Assembly (NCBI GenBank): GCA_032718475.1
Contig: JAUCBJ010002835.1
Coordinates: 1-64,000 of the forward strand
Reading direction: 5' to 3'
Source: Nemertoderma westbladi
Taxonomy: Eukaryota; Xenacoelomorpha; Nemertodermatida; Nemertodermatidae
Length of the DNA stretch: 64,000 nt
The notes below the pieces were generated by a model. That model saw only the letters and a program-made list of their open reading frames with translations. It did no database searches and was not told where the DNA came from. Of this stretch, positions 10,741-21,883 are shown piece after piece; the first letter of the stretch is position 1, and each line of letters opens with the position of its first letter. The position numbers were made by a program, and so were the translations under genes.

Positions 10741-13700
10741 ATGCCCCTCCCGTTGATGCGATTTCAACAGTAGGGGCTAATACGCATAAATCGCCCACTA
10801 TCAACGCACAACTCTGTGACAAAGCTGTCTGCTTTCTAATAGATACAGGTGCCTCAGTGAGCGTGTTGCCACTTAGCTTTGCTACAAACTCGATAATCGA
10901 ACCAAACACCGATATCCTCTACACAGCTGACGGACGTAAAATAAAAACTGTTGGTTGCATCACTCTACCCATTTCACTCAAGAGCATTCGCCGCCAATTT
11001 TCCCATAAGTTCATTATTGCTGAAGTTACCCAAGCTATTTTAGGCGCAGATTTCCTCTCCGAACACGAGTTGTTGGTGGATTGTAAAGCTTCAATATTGC
11101 GCGATACTTATACCGGACTCGTTGCATCCTTATCAACTCATACCTCTGATTCGCTGGATCCTTTATTATCGCTGCAGACGCAGTCATCCTACAAGTTTCC
11201 AGACCCCATCGCTGATTGTCTTCACCCATTTTCCTATCTATTCGACCCGCCAGATTATTTGAAGACTCCACCCTCATCAACTGAGTTCGCAATCGAGACA
11301 GATGGTCCTCCGATTCACTCCAAACCTAGAAGATTAGCCCCTGATAAACTCGCCACTGCGAAGCATTATTTCGAGGAACTGTTGACTCTAGGGATTGTCC
11401 GCCCCTCATCTTCTGAGTGGTCGTCACCCCTCCACATGGTGACAAAGAAAGCCGCCCTTGTGGCGATTATCGCCGTCTAAATTTTGTCACTAAAAAAGAC
11501 AATTATCCTACACCCGACGCCCGCGACGCCAACGCCTTTCTCCATGGTTGCACCGTCTTCACGAAAGTCGATCTCGTCAAGGCATACCATGCCATCCCTG
11601 TGCGAGAAAAAGATATTCCAAAGACCGCCATTACAACGCCCTTTGGCTTGTTCGAATATGTTCGCATGTCTTTCGGTTTGAAAAATGCTGGACCTCATTT
11701 TAACAGGCAGGTTCACAAGGCCCTGAGAGGTTTAGACCCCGGAACATTCCCCTATTATGATGATATTATTGTGGGCTCTGCCACTATGGCTGAACACAGT
11801 AAACACCTCCACGACCTATTCACTCGTTTAGCTGCTCATTCGCTTCACCTTAATTTTTCGAAGTGCGTTTTCGCCGTCCCAGAACTAGATTTTCTCGGAT
11901 TTAGAATTACAGCAGACGGTGTTTCACCATCACCCTCAAAAGTCGATGAACTAACGGCCCTTCCGACTCCTACTTCTTATAAAGAACTTCGAAGTCGGAT
12001 GGGTGCGATAAACTTTTATCATAGTTTCATTCCTCGAGCCGCCGAAGTCCTTCATCCACTTCAGGAGCTTTTAACCAATACACAACCTAAGGGAGGTATT
12101 TATCCTCTATTCCTTTCGCTGGCCGAGCACCAGTTAGCCTACGAGGAGATAATCAAACTGTTACAAGATAGCGTGATTTTAGTTCACCCACCTCCTGATA
12201 CATCCGAACTTTCATTGACAACTGACGCATCTCAAATTGCTATTGGTGCCGTATTAGAAGCAAACGGCAGACCACTCGCTTTCTTCTCGCGCCGCCTTAG
12301 CGCTTTGGATTCTAAACGCTCCGCTTTCGAACGGGAGTTGCTCGCCTTATCAAGTGCTGTCATGCATTTTCGACCCCTCATCGAGTCGATTAAAACTGTT
12401 GCCTATACCGATCACAAACCGCTCCTTTCTGCAGTTAAGAAAACTTCCGACCCAGTATCCCATTGGCAGAGCAGTCGTCTCGCTACCATTACGGAGTATC
12501 TAGATGAGCTCCGTTACATTCCTGGCTCATCCAACATCGTTGCGGACTCTTTATCGCGGCCCGAAATCCCAAACACACCGCCTCGAAACTCAAACAAATC
12601 TACTGTCTACAGTATCACCATTGATGCCTGTGATTTGCCCGCCATCGCCTCCGCACAAGCTAATGATGAACTTCCAGATAATTTAACGGATTATCCTTTC
12701 GGTGATGTTAACTTGGCATGTGATACTAATTCTTCACGGCCCTGACCCTATATTCCACCCCAACTTCGACATGCTATTTTCGATCAAGTACATCAATTAT
12801 CTCATCCTGGTCGAAATGCGTCTCAACGTTTAGTGTTATCCCAATTCTTTTGGCCTCATGCCAAAACTGATATTAAAGAATGGGTTCGCCAATGTGACAT
12901 TTGCCAACAATCAAAAATTGTTCGCCATATTCACCCACCGAAGCAACCCATGCCAATTGTATCCGAGCGATTCGATATAGTCCACATAGATATTGTTGGC
13001 CCTTTACCCGCAGTAAATGGTTTTACTCACCTAGTTACAGCTATTGACCGATTTTCTAGTTGGCCGATGGCTATTCCGGTTCACAATACCGTGACAACCA
13101 CTGTGGCCCACGCCTTCATTGATGGCTGGATTGCAAACTTTGGAATTCCTCTCCATCTTATTTCTGATCGTGGTTCGCAATTCGAGTCAAAACTGTTTCA
13201 AGCCATTTCTAGAATACTTGGATATACAAGACTCAGAACGACCGCGTACCACCCTCAAACAAACGGAATGGTTGAGAGATTACACCGCAGAATGAAAGAA
13301 GCCATCGTTGCTAGTGGAACAGATTGGTTAAGTTCGATTACCCCGATTTTATGGGCTCTTCGTAACACCCCTTCGGAAACCAAACTCACTCCATTCACAC
13401 TTGTAACAGGAGAGATGCCTCGCTATCCTTACAAACTTCTCACTGCTTCAAAAACTGATTTACCTACATTGGTTGATAATCTTCGCACCTTATTCGACCC
13501 TGCTAGCCATATTTATCAGCAACCTCAACCAATCGATCGCATTCCATTTCGGACTAGCCTGCCTCCAGGCACGCAGCAAGTATGGTTACGTATCGATCGG
13601 ATTCGACGATCTTTAGAAGCCCCCTACACAGGACCCTACCCTGTTATAAAAGATTGTGGGGCTACCGTCATAATTGAGAAGAAGGGGCGCCATGACACTG

Positions 13701-13921
13701 TCAGTGTTTCTCGTCTCAAACCTTTCGTCCCACAGACGGTATTGCCTCAACCTTATATCGAGTTGCCTCGCCGGACTAGACTTCCGAGCGTCTCTCAATC
13801 AGCTCCACCTGTCGCACCTCCCACTCGGCCTTCTTCTTTGAGGCCACCAAACGCATCTTCAAAAACCCGTGCCGGGCGCGTTACCATTTCAACAAAGAAG
13901 AACATTTATCACTATTATTAA
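10700..13921 (+). pseudogene. Gypsy Pol (protease-RT-RNase H-integrase), disrupted
   Basis: Protease: IDTGASVSVLP at about 10839. The reverse transcriptase begins in the same frame, with SSEWSSPLHMVTKK near 11410. The frame then shifts near 11450-11460, and the rest of RT continues in another frame with GDYRRLN, FTKVDLVKAYH and the active-site box YYDDIIVGS (about 11753-11779). RNase H follows (TTDAS at ~12220, TDHKPLL at ~12409). An in-frame TGA at 12743-12745 separates it from integrase, which has an HHCC zinc region (CDICQQSK at ~12893), a DDE core (HIDIVG, SDRGSQFE, MVERLHRRM) and a GPY/F-type C-terminal module. The final stop is at 13919-13921. Two lesions make this copy defective; the remaining domains are well preserved. 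Confidence 0.92.
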
Positions 13922-14016
13922 ACATGAACTAATCATTTGATTGTTATTATTTTATTTTAATACTCTTTTTAAGTTGTATTATTTTCTTCGATGCTCCGCC
14001 ACTTATGGGGGGGCTG

Positions 14017-14260
14017 TGTGGTGGTCCCTAACGTGCTAAGACCACTGCTTCAGTTTTTACTGTATGCTGTTAAAATTCTATATACTGTACAAATACTGCT
14101 ATATTGTAAAAGGCGGGAAATTCAAACAACAGCTGTACCGTTACTTTTGTTCATTGTGTCTGACTTATCTGTTTATATAGAATAAAGGTTTTCGCATTCA
14201 GATTATTCAGTTCAGCATTCACACTGTCGAATCCTAACCCTCAGGTACTGATCCATTACA
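14017..14260 (+). repeat. 3' LTR of the Gypsy element
   Basis: It aligns end to end with 9516-9764 apart from a 5-base gap and a few substitutions. A run of seven G residues just upstream (14007-14013) is the polypurine tract. Confidence 0.92.
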
Positions 14261-14436
14261 CAATCATGTAATTAGTCTGTTAGTTGTAATCTTTGGCGTT
14301 CTACCTGATGTTACTGGCTAAACACAAAAACGTGTGTGCTCTGTGGAATGCAACACACATACCACTGCATACTGACTGGTGCAGCTTGGCAATTTTAGAG
14401 AGAGGGCTGTTGCGCTGTCAGTCAGAGAGGTAACAC
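14261..14436. repeat. Interspersed repeat segment shared (inverted) with 18226-18272
   Basis: The sequence around 14384-14436 (GGCAATTTTAGAG ... GGGCTGTTGCGCTGTCAGTC ... GAGAGGTAACACC) is found as its reverse complement at 18226-18272. No coding sequence is supported. It joins directly onto LINE-derived sequence at 14437, so it may be part of the same repeat or its insertion target. Confidence 0.7.
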
Positions 14437-14696
14437 CGCGCCCATCTACCTCCAGTCCCTTGTAACTTTTAGCTACCTCTCCGATCGTTCACGGTCCTCC
14501 ATAGCGCACGCCACCATTCCTCGGAAAAAAACTAAAACTGCCACGCACGCCTTCTCCTACTTAGGACCCTTCCTGTGGAATAAACTCCCGAACGAAATAA
14601 AACAATTAACCACAGTAGAATCCTTTAAACACAAAGTAAAGACCCACTTACTTAGCCTTTTATCCTCCCGAGAACAATGCATCTATTCTTTTTAAC
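14437..14696 (+). pseudogene. LINE ORF2 C-terminal remnant (5'-truncated)
   Basis: Read from 14437 in one frame, ~85 codons end at a TAA near 14695. They contain HAFSYLGPFLWNKLPNEIKQ and SFKHKVKTHLLSLL, the typical last residues of CR1/L2-like non-LTR retrotransposon polymerases (a 'WN.LP..I......FK..LK.HL' tail). All catalytic domains are missing, as expected for a 5'-truncated insertion. Confidence 0.75.
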
Positions 14697-15249
14697 CATC
14701 CCTACAAAAACTCTCATTCTTTTTTTTTTAATCGTATCGTAACCGTGTTCTGTATTTTTTTTTATTTTTTATTTATTTTTTATTAAGTTTCAATAATGAT
14801 TTTATAGCCAGATCGATTCACTGCATAGCCAGGGGACCCCCATGGAAACGAGACTATGTCTCATGAGGTTATCCCCGACATCATTATCTTTTGCTCTGTA
14901 CCGTTAACCGTTATCATTCCGCGCCCGTATGTATGCTCCCTGTGCGCCTTCCTGTGCTTCCTATGCGCCTGTATGTTCCCCTTTTTTTAATATTTGTAAT
15001 TATATCCACATCTACATCATCATGATTCTTTTTAGTGTGCACTCCCATAAAAACTTATTTGTTCAAACCAAACCGTTTCTCATCTATTGTTTTTAGTATA
15101 CAATACCATAATTTTAAAGTCCTACAGCTACACCTTACCGTAATCTAATATCCCAAACGAAAAGCGAATATTTTACACTGTAGGCCTACTGTAATTAATT
15201 ATAAATAATGAATAAATTTGTAAATACTTGTTTCAGTTTCGATTGTACT
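14697..15249. other. LINE 3' UTR-like and unassigned AT-rich sequence
   Basis: T-rich tracts at 14720-14790 directly follow the LINE remnant and are probably its 3' untranslated part. Nothing further is recognised up to the inverted-repeat element at 15250. Confidence 0.4.
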
Positions 15250-15838
15250 GTGGGGCGAGACACGTAGTCGGCGAGCCTTGGCATACGGTTCATATAGGGC
15301 AAATGGGGCATGTCCGTCTGTCTGTCTGGTAAATGTTTGAACGCGAATTTCTCTGCATCGCTGGTTCGGAATTGAACCAAACTTAGTAGGTAAGTAGTAG
15401 AGAGAAAGTTTAGAAAGTTTGTAAAGTTTGGTGAAAAATCATGCAGTCTGACGTCAGCTACGACAGATTATGTGGTTTTTAGAAAATGTTAAATTTCTCG
15501 GGAAGGCCTCATTTTCCTGAGCTGAAGTTTTGGTGGCTTGTAGAGAATCATAAAGTCTATCTTTTACGAAATTGAAAAGTTAAGACATTTAATTGGGGAT
15601 CCGCTAGAGACTCAGAAGTAATGACATAGGCCTACCGGTACTGTACTGCTGTACAGTGCTGCACTGGTAAGTACGAAATTGCAGAATAACAATTTGACAC
15701 CACCTAGCGGATTAACATATGATTGTATATCGAATGAATACATTTATAGCATGGGATATTGGGTCCAAACTAGACATGCCCCATTTGCTCTATATGAACC
15801 GTATGCCAAGGCTTGCCGACTACGTGCTGCGCGAAGTC
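15250..15838. mobile_element. GTGGGGCGAG-family inverted-repeat element, copy 1
   Basis: The left arm (15250-15314) and right arm (15771-15838) are inverted copies over roughly 65 bases, including CACGTAGTCGGCGAGCC on the left and the complement of GGCATACGGTTCATATAG on both. The left end reads TGTGGGGCGAGACACGTAG. The right end, complemented, has GGGACTTCGCGCAGCACGTAG, so the two ends differ by a short insertion. A second element with the same two distinct ends lies at 32093-32500. There is no transposase, so this is a MITE-like, non-autonomous element. No target duplication could be assigned. Confidence 0.75.
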
Positions 15839-15879
15839 CCAACGAACGTGTTGTGTGTAACGTTTAACGTATTGCCTAT

Positions 15880-15945
15880 GTTTTTAATATTTTTACTGTA
15901 TTTTGATGTCAATAAACAATTCCAATTCCAATTCCAACAGCCCGT
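15880..15945 (+). repeat. LINE-like 3' tail with AATTCC microsatellite
   Basis: TTTTGATGTCAATAAACAATTCCAATTCCAATTCC is an AATAAA-bearing tail ending in a short tandem repeat, as found at the 3' ends of CR1/L2-type retrotransposons. No coding part is attached. Confidence 0.45.
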
Positions 15946-16439
15946 GGGGTAAGGAATTACCTCTGGGACCTGTATTAGGCAAAATAGCAGTAGCTGTGTA
16001 GGCCCACCAGTACTGTGCACGGTGCAAGACCCGAAATTTAGCCTACATCTGTAAATAATACACGGTTTCGCGGTGCAAGACCATATAAATTAGACCACCA
16101 TCTGTAAAATGCTCGCCTGAGTTCAGGAGTTGCACAGATGTCAGGATGTGCTGATTCTATATCATCCACTAACGGATTCTGGTACCGTAGCCTGGAACTA
16201 GACCACTACAAAAACTGTTGCGACAGTGCGAGGTGCCGTTATCGGGGTTAGCCTAACATTTCTCGGAGGCTGGTCCGATAACACTCCACGCATTGTTTGG
16301 TCGGACATTGACATTATTGCTTTACAGTGTACATTATTACATACTGATTAGTATGGATTGAGAAATTGGATATATTTGGACGTCAATGGATGGTTAGGTT
16401 TGGTTTGAGAAACTAATATCACGTACCTACCTAATCATA

Positions 16440-16850
16440 TCTTTGCGATAACTATTACTAGATCCACTGGCCCCCAGCCACCTTCAACAGGAACAGACCA
16501 TCATTGCCGGGGGGCACTCAGCTGAGGGGGCGGAGCGCATTAAAAATCTTTTCACCCCGGGGCCTTTGAGACCTTTGGCTGCCCCGGTCTAGAGACATCC
16601 ACCTTCCTCCGGGAGATCGGGGCTCGTCTCCACAGTGCCACCCACGAACCGCGGTCACACCAATTTCTGCTCCAGCGCCTGGAGATGGCAATTTTGGTTG
16701 GTAATGCAGCCTCAGTCATGGGGACAGCAACCACAGAACCACGCCGACCATCGGTCTATTCGGGGACTGAAAAGCCGAAACCAATCGAAACTGTCGAAAT
16801 GGTTGCCAATGGAGTCACCAACGGGATGGCGGCCGAAGATATTCAATATT
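16440..16850 (+). other. GC-rich unassigned fragment, probably a transposon remnant
   Basis: This block stands out from its AT-rich surroundings by GC content. The frame open at 16685 continues from upstream codons (around 16590-16730) reading ETSTFLREIGARLHSATHEP and RLEMAILVGNAASVMGT, which looks like retroelement Gag rather than a host protein, but I do not recognise the family with certainty. A stop-free stretch of about 120 codons exists with no clear start. Confidence 0.35.
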
Positions 16851-17560
16851 CAATACTCTATCTCTGTATCTTATGCAATCTCAAATATTTAATTCGGTAC
16901 TGTACCTTCAATTCAATATTCAATCTTAGTATTATTTCTGTGCTTCGTTATTTAATAATGTGATTAGATAACAAAATAAATTAATGAAATATAATTCATC
17001 TGTTAATTATTACAAAAATATATCCAAAATTATATTAACATTTATATAGTTTTGAATTAAATGTTTCGAAATCAACAGTCATTCAATGAACTTATAGGCC
17101 TACAGCTTATCATATATCGCGTATCCCTTGGTTTAATCACTATTCTTCATTCAAGCAGTCAAGTATAACTGAATCCTGGCCCGCCGCCTTCACCCTCCAC
17201 TGATAATTTAAAATCGTAACTCATTCAATCTTTGACTAAATTATACCAAACTTGGTAAACATGAAAACATGTAATCTTTGTCTATCGCCTAAAATAAACA
17301 CAACTTGCTAAAAATTTCCCCTATGTTTTTTCCTATAGAACAGGATGCAATTTTATTTTTAATAGTAAATAAGCTGCTTTTGCGTCGATTTTCACCTGGA
17401 GAGGGAAGAATATAGAAATATAAGGCAGATTATCCTAAAGTTAGCTCTTTAGTCTTTAACAATCTTATACATTGACAAGACTTATAAAGTAAGTGATGTT
17501 GAATAATTATTATTAAGATTAAAATATATTATTAGGAATTCGAAGAAAGCAAATTGTATT
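16851..17560. other. AT-rich noncoding sequence
   Basis: No gene is supported. ATTCAATATTCAAT words are repeated at 16850-16925. CCAAACTTGGTAAACATG at 17246 resembles internal sequence of the GTGGGGCGAG-family elements (CCAAACTTGATACACATG near 32174) and may be an old relic. Confidence 0.4.
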
Positions 17561-17563
17561 GAG

Positions 17564-18010
17564 TTAGTAGTATTGGCAAGTTAATCTCACATACCAGTCA
17601 AGTCTAACTTTAGAGTAGCCTTGTTCGCATTGTTCCAGGTTTAGGCCTATAGATTCCACCGTCTTCGTTCCAGGTTTAATACTGTAATATACTCCGTTAT
17701 CCGTCTCGATCGCTTCGCTATGCACCATCTTACTGGGCTTAATAAACTCCATCGCCTTCCTGTCGTTCTCTGTTTTGTAGATTACTTCGCCATCGTCTGA
17801 TCGATTTGGTTGCGTGTTTAATACTGTAATAGACTTCGTCGCCATCGTATCGTTCTGGATACATTGAATAGACTCCATTGTCCATCGCGATCGTTTCATT
17901 GTTTATTGTTTACGTTTAATTGACACCGTCGCCTCCTCTGATTAGGAATCCGGCCGGGTTTCGTAGATTCCGCCATCGTTCAGCAGTTCAGTGTTTTTAA
18001 TCAAAGCCAT
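17564..18010. repeat. Degenerate ~60-70-bp repeats with TTCGTCGCCATCG words
   Basis: Several imperfect copies of GACTCCRTCGCCATCGT-like sequence alternate with GTTTAATACTGTAATA (17674 and 17815) over about 450 bases. A 111-codon minus-strand ORF (17899-17564) reflects the repeat and matches no protein I recognise, so I do not call it a gene. A decayed coding minisatellite is possible. Confidence 0.45.
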
Positions 18011-18760
18011 AATTCCGGCACCGGCACCACGATTAACGATTTCGGAAGTAACAGACAGACAGATTCCGTCAACATCACTCGGGGTTTAAAAAATACAACT
18101 ATCTCGCAACTTGTAACTCAGTAACTGGGCGATCATCTATCTGATAGTTGAAAAAGACTGTCTGACAGTTGGTATCAGACTATCTGATAGTTAGCGCCCC
18201 ATGGGTAAATCCTTACCCCATGGGGTGTTACCTCTCTGACTGACAGCGCAACAGCCCCTATAGCAATTTTAGGCCTCTAGCCTCTGTCCTCGTGCTCGTT
18301 GCCAGTCAACAACTAATCTGCTAATAGCAGCCGCCATCTTGCATAATCCGGCCACAGTAAACAAAGAAAATCAGAATTTGGAAAGTGAAAAGTACCTTCC
18401 ATTGGCTTATGAGTTCACCAATGAATAAAACACATAGTAGAAGTAGAGGCCAGAGCTTTGGCGGCAATTCAAACCAGCCTAGCCTTGACTGCTTGAAGGA
18501 CACAAAAGCTTTTACACAAACTGACAAAATGAGAATGATATATTGCAATACGAGTCAGAATAATAATGTCAACTTTAGTGTAAGTCCACCAATCAGAATC
18601 AATATGTTGATTGAAGAGTTTAATAATATCCAACGGATATGTACAGTATAGTATAGTAAAACAGCACAATATTTTTTAAATAAATAAATATAAGTAAACA
18701 GACCTATAATCAATTATTAAAATATTAAATAAATAAATGGATATACGGGTCCAACTTGAG
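18011..18760. other. Noncoding stretch with TATCTGATAGTT palindromes and a shared repeat
   Basis: At 18125-18193 the words CTATCTGATAGTTG, CTGTCTGACAGTTGG and CTATCTGATAGTTAG occur in series, each partly palindromic. 18226-18272 is the inverted match of 14384-14436. No gene is supported. Confidence 0.5.
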
Positions 18761-18761
18761 T

Positions 18762-19044
18762 GCCTGCAGATGGAACGCCAGGTGCAAGTCGGATCCACGT
18801 GAGGGGACACTTGGCTGCAGATGGAACGCCAGGTGCAGGTCGGATCCACGCGAGGGGACCCTGGCTGCAGATTGAACGCCAGGTGCAGGTCGGATCCACG
18901 CGAGGGGGCACTGGCTGCAGATTGAACGCCAGGTGCAGGTCGGATCCACGCGAGGGGACACTGGCTGCAGATGGAACGCCAGGTGCAGGTCGGATCCATG
19001 CGAGGGGACACTGGCTGCAGATTGAACTCAGGGTGCAGGTCGGC
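18762..19044. repeat. 50-bp minisatellite, six units
   Basis: CTGCAG recurs at 18764, 18815, 18865, 18915, 18965 and 19015, giving a 50-51-bp period. Each unit has CTGCAGATKGAACGCCAGG, GGATCCACGCG and GAGGGGAC. Divergence between units is low. Both strands show open frames only because stops are absent from the unit; no protein is inferred. Confidence 0.9.
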
Positions 19045-19212
19045 CATGTACATGGGGAGGGGGGTCTTTGTTTTGTACATGAGCGTGGGGGGGGGGGGGG
19101 TTCTTTGTTTTGTACATGATGTACAAATAAACAAAGAACCCCCCCCCCCCCCATGTACAAAACAAAGACCCCCCCCCCCCCCCCCCCCCCATGTACAAAA
19201 CAAAGACCCCCC
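19045..19212. repeat. Inverted array of (G)n-TCTTTGTTTTGTACATG units
   Basis: Two units read GGGGGGTCTTTGTTTTGTACATG-type on the + strand (19055-19118). Units of the complement, with C-runs of about 15 to 23 bases, follow to 19212, so the block is a large imperfect palindrome centred near 19120. The same unit recurs at 21309-21440. Confidence 0.85.
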
Positions 19213-19230
19213 AGCCTACGGCTCCCCGCT

Positions 19231-20389
19231 GGTACGTACTAAAAGGTAGAACGATCTATAAAACGGGCTATAACATAACGATCTATAACGGGCTATAATT
19301 TTCTATAAACAAGCTATAACCACCTATAACGAGCTATAATATGAAAATTTACAATAAAAACACATATTTTAGCATGGATTTATTTTCCTAGTCAGTAAAT
19401 TAATTAAGAAATTTGGTTTTTTTAGTCCATACTGCTTTTCATCTTTTTGGTATCATGAAATCAGTCATTACTTCATTAGTCAGCATATATATTCATTAGT
19501 CAGGTACCCCCCCCCCCCCCCCCCCCCAGTGCTGTAGTATTCTTTGGGATAGTAGTACTAAATTCATAGTCTAGTCCCCGTCCCATGGTTTATTCGCGCA
19601 ACAACGTAAGGCTGATAACTGGTTTGCTTGTCGTTCTCCTCCGATCCGGGTTTCTCCCGACTCGTCACCGCACTATAAGAACATCTCGAATATAACCAAC
19701 AAATGTTGAAATTTTACCGGTGGAGATGTGACGGCGTGGTTCCGGCTCTGGGGGGGGGGGGGGGGGGGGATGCCGGGAAAATCTGCAATAAGATCTATAG
19801 AGCAGTAGAGCCTCTATCAATCAGTCTACTGGTCTATAGAGCCTACACCCTGTTACCGCTCTACGGAGTTAACTCGTCAAATTCCAGACACCAGGCAATT
19901 CCGGTGTTCTAGGCGAATCTACACACCCCACACCACACCACCCCCCCCCCCCCCCCCCCCATATGATATATTCTGTTATTGTTACTGTGAGAGTATTAGC
20001 CTGACACGGAACGATGGAAGCGGTAAGCAGTAGGCCTAAGTAGTAGTGCAGTACGTCGATATGCTGATATAGGCATTGTGTTGTAGTCGATATAGAATAA
20101 GCGAGCAATATAGGCCAATAAAAAAACGAACCAGTACTAACTACAGTAGGCCTATCAATTAGGCATAGGCCTACCCTAATTTTTAACCTGCGGTATTTTT
20201 CACACCGCAGTGCTAATCCAAAAGTTAAACACACCCTATGGACATTTTTTTAATGTAAATTTTCATATTATAGCTCGTTATAGGTGGTTATAGCTTGTTT
20301 ATAGGAATTTATAGCCCGTTATAGATCGTTATAGCCCGTTATAGATCGTTATAGCCCGTTATAGATCGTTCTACCTTTTAGTACGTACC
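19231..20389. mobile_element. TIR element with 9-bp target duplication (MULE- or Merlin-like, non-autonomous)
   Basis: The termini are perfect inverted GGTACGTACTAAAAGG and the inverted repeats run about 120-135 bases (19231-19352 and 20255-20389). Each arm contains tandem CGATCTATAACGGGCTATAA units, three on the right and about two on the left. CTCCCCGCT flanks both ends exactly (19222-19230 and 20390-20398), a 9-bp target duplication. The interior has C and G homopolymers and encodes no protein. A 9-bp duplication with long TIRs suits Mutator-like or Merlin elements; without a transposase the superfamily stays open. Confidence 0.85.
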
Positions 20390-20398
20390 CTCCCCGCT

Positions 20399-21300
20399 AC
20401 ATATACTGACGGCCTACATACTGTCTGACACCTACTGTACAACTCTACTGCCTGAATGCGTACTGCCACTGCATGTACTGATTTACAGAATCAGCCTGTA
20501 TAGGACTACTACGTACTACTGTAGGTGTAGGCCTACTGCATACTGTACTTCTGTACTGGTTTTATTATTTCCTTTGTCAGTTTGTGTCCTTCCTGTACAA
20601 GTACACTCATTTTCCAAATGCTTGAACTATAAACATAAAAGAAAGGTAAAGAACCGAGAGATTCAAGACCAAAAATCGAGACTAATTCAAAGGGACAAAC
20701 TTTTTTCATACGGCGGGAACGAATGGAACCGTTTCTTTAAGAATATAATTAGTATATATTACCGGTGCCGGTAGTACAGTAGTAAGAATATAATTTTCTT
20801 TAGAGAAACGTTTCCGTTCGTTCCCTTCATATGTAAAAAGTTCATCAAGTAAAAAGTTATAAAATTTGTTTTTTTAGTAATTAGTTTTAGTTGACTGGTT
20901 GATTATTATTAGAGAATGTGTTGTTTCTCTTCTTATACTATATATTAAAATTTCTAAATGATTGTCTCTTAAAGGACAATTCCCACTGGATAAGAATGAG
21001 TCGTGTATAGTCAGTCACGACACTTGAGTATATCCAATGAAATATGAGTAGGCCTTTACTACAGTACTACTGTACTACAGCTTAATCTGTTAATACAGTA
21101 ATATTATCAGATTATAGGCCTAATGGAAAATCTTTCTTATTTTGTTTTGATTGGCGATACTCAGACTGTCTGACTGTACTCAAGATTCATGACTGCACGA
21201 CACATTTTGTTCAATGGCAATGATCCCTTTAGAACTGTAGAATGATAATCCCGGCGCTGCTTCTAAATTTTTCGCCATCCAGCGGCAAACAGATGAACGG
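20399..21300. other. Noncoding stretch with a short hairpin element
   Basis: 20696-20752 and 20785-20843 are inverted copies (ACTTTTTTCATACGGCGGGAACGAATGGAACCGTTTCT against the complement of AACGTTTCCGTTCGTTCCC), forming a ~55-bp stem with a ~32-base loop that contains ACCGGTGCCGGT. No gene is seen in the rest. Confidence 0.6.
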
Positions 21301-21308
21301 AACAACTA

Positions 21309-21445
21309 GGTCTTTGTTTTGTACATGGGGGGGGGGGGGGGGTCTTTGTTTTGTACATATGCCCCCCCCCCCCCCCCCCCCCCATATGTCAGTATGTACA
21401 TCTGTACATGCAGACATGGGGGGGTCTTTGTTTTGTACAGGTCTT
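21309..21445. repeat. (G)n-TCTTTGTTTTGTACAT array, second locus
   Basis: TCTTTGTTTTGTACAT occurs at 21311, 21342 and 21426, each joined to a run of G residues, and a C-run of about 20 bases lies at 21363-21383. The unit matches the block at 19045-19212. Confidence 0.85.
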
Positions 21446-21533
21446 GGGTCTTTGGTCTCTCTTTTGTACTCTCTGACTCTACCCTAATACGTATAATGTA
21501 GTAATATCATCATTAATAAATGATTTACAAATA

Positions 21534-21730
21534 AATGCCAGAATGCCAAAGTGCCTTTTGGGAACTCTTAACAGCTTAAGGATTTATACTACTGTCAGAC
21601 TGTACTACAGCACCCCAAAAGCACTATCAGACTATGGCATTTTGGCATTTACGCTGGTTGCAATTGCAATTATTTCGGTACCTGGAAAATGCCAGAATGC
21701 CAAAGTAAAGTGCCTTTTGGGAACTATTCG
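21534..21730. repeat. Direct and inverted AATGCCAGAATGCCAAAG repeats
   Basis: AATGCCAGAATGCCAAAG followed by TGCCTTTTGGGAACT occurs near 21536 and 21688, and the inverted word TGGCATTTTGGCATTT lies between them at 21636. It is probably the remnant of a palindromic repeat just upstream of BTBD7. Confidence 0.65.
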
Positions 21731-21883
21731 TGTGTAGTGTAACTAACACGCAGACACGTTCTGCCTGTAACTGACAGCCTGACCAGCTAACTGCCTGCAG
21801 GCCTGATCTTCTGATAGCAGAATGTCTATTGAAATATGAAATTGTTAACTTCCCCATTTTCTGTGCGTTTTTAATTTATATAC

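Larger units (their letters stand above)
9516..14260 (+). mobile_element. Ty3/Gypsy LTR retrotransposon, full length but broken
   Basis: Two near-identical LTRs bound a gag ORF and a pol region ordered protease, reverse transcriptase, RNase H, integrase, which is the Ty3/Gypsy order. A TGG-starting primer-binding site follows the 5' LTR at 9766 and a G-run polypurine tract precedes the 3' LTR at about 14006. Pol carries a frameshift and an in-frame stop, so the copy is not autonomous. No matching 5-bp target duplication is visible (ACTAA on the left, CAATC on the right), which may mean recombination between copies. Confidence 0.93.

Noticed and set aside
17564-17899. 111-codon minus-strand ORF as a gene
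   Set aside because: It follows a degenerate nucleotide repeat, has no recognisable domain and no supporting context.
18676-19249. ORFs with poly-Gly or poly-Pro next to CTWRSICS-type repeats
   Set aside because: They read through the 50-bp minisatellite and G/C homopolymers; no domain.
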